From positions 1-11,545 of the forward strand of contig CAADXH010000015.1 in the NCBI GenBank assembly GCA_900752975.1: a stretch of DNA of 11,545 bases, written 5' to 3'. The position numbers and the translations under genes were made by a program. Each line of letters begins with the position of its first letter. Position 1 is the first letter of the stretch. Of the stretch, positions 11,270 through 11,545 are shown in pieces. The stretch comes from Bacilli bacterium (GTDB taxonomy: Bacteria > Bacillota_I > Bacilli_A > ML615J-28 > CAG-313). Below the pieces are notes generated by a model. It was given only the letters and a program-made list of their open reading frames with translations, did no database searches and had not been told where the DNA came from.

Positions 11270-11545
11270 ATGAGAAAGGTAAATTTAAAAATGGATTTAG
11301 AACAAATAGTTACATACGTAAAAGATTTTGTAGATCACAAACTTAAAAATTTTAAACATTTAGCAGGTAAAATTGGTTGTAGTTTGAAAACAGCTTATAA
11401 CTACGTTCATGGATATAAAGCGGAAGGTAAAGCTTTCTTTGTACATGGCAATAGTAATAAAAAACCTGTTACCACTATATCCAGTGAAATTAAAGAACAA
11501 ATTATTGATATTTATAATCTTATTTCTCCTAATGGTGATGTCAAT
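11270..11545 (+). CDS. IS transposase, N-terminal part (IS1202/ISNCY-like), runs off the right edge
   Basis: The frame is open from the ATG at 11270 to the window end, 92 residues so far. It has an N-terminal helix-turn-helix (about 28-48: FKHLAGKIGCSLKTAYNYVHG), then GYKAEGKAFFVHGNSNKKP. This strongly recalls the GKAFF-HGN block in IS1202/ISNCY-type transposases of Firmicutes, where a second helical region and a DDE integrase core follow. The core and the right end of the element lie outside the window, so intactness cannot be judged. The start is preceded by AAGGA, 11 nt away and within a hairpin loop. The left inverted repeat should lie between 11173 and 11246; I could not identify it without the right end. 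It is divergent from the nrnA operon and is the only clear mobile DNA in the window. Confidence 0.66.
   Translation, partial: MRKVNLKMDLEQIVTYVKDFVDHKLKNFKHLAGKIGCSLKTAYNYVHGYKAEGKAFFVHGNSNKKPVTTISSEIKEQIIDIYNLISPNGDVN

Noticed and set aside
1..11545. A mycoplasma-type genetic code (TGA as Trp)
   Set aside because: TGA ends the upstream nrnA paralog at a natural length, and conserved Trp codons checked are TGG.

Overview
The window is very AT-rich and gene-dense. Almost every gene lies on the minus strand. TGA is used as a normal stop (for example at the end of the right-hand nrnA paralog) and tryptophan is TGG, so this is not a mycoplasma-type code. The gene set (spoVG, ispE, yabG, ksgA, prs, a BofA-like protein, and the RNA polymerase delta subunit rpoE) points to class Bacilli. 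The low GC, compact layout and mixed order suggest an Erysipelotrichia-like or uncultured Bacilli lineage; this placement is inference. Three sporulation-linked families (SpoVG, YabG, BofA) suggest a spore former or a recent descendant of one.

Layout, read 5'->3' on the minus strand (right to left). (1) 11120-8218: two tandem DHH-family phosphoesterases (NrnA-like), surE and a short bofA-like gene, tightly packed behind a strong sigma-A promoter. (2) 8126-7590: rpoE with its own promoter and terminator. (3) 7485-4224: ksgA, yabG, ispE and a YcxB-like membrane protein, from one promoter to a terminator at 4188-4214. (4) 3631-3371: spoVG alone, with a cre-like operator inside its promoter. (5) 3234-503: a split transketolase and prs, supplying ribose-5-phosphate and then PRPP, followed by a doubtful small ORF and a terminator. 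(6) 221-1: tandem rRNA promoters, a leader with a boxA-like element, and the first ~31 nt of a 16S rRNA gene that runs off the window.

Two parts use the plus strand. The ~0.5 kb gap between spoVG and the YcxB-like gene holds a candidate small RNA (3746-3828), two identical 40-bp direct repeats and a candidate 42-residue hydrophobic peptide gene. This is the least explained part of the window. At the right edge (11270-11545) is the 5' part of an IS transposase gene (probably IS1202/ISNCY-like), divergent from the nrnA operon. Its own promoter and a leader hairpin are arranged in a way that could limit expression from read-through transcripts.

Compared with the Bacillus order ksgA-yabG-veg-sspF-ispE-purR-yabJ-spoVG-glmU-prs, the window keeps the backbone. 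It lacks veg, sspF, purR, yabJ and glmU, and has gained a YcxB-like gene and a split transketolase.
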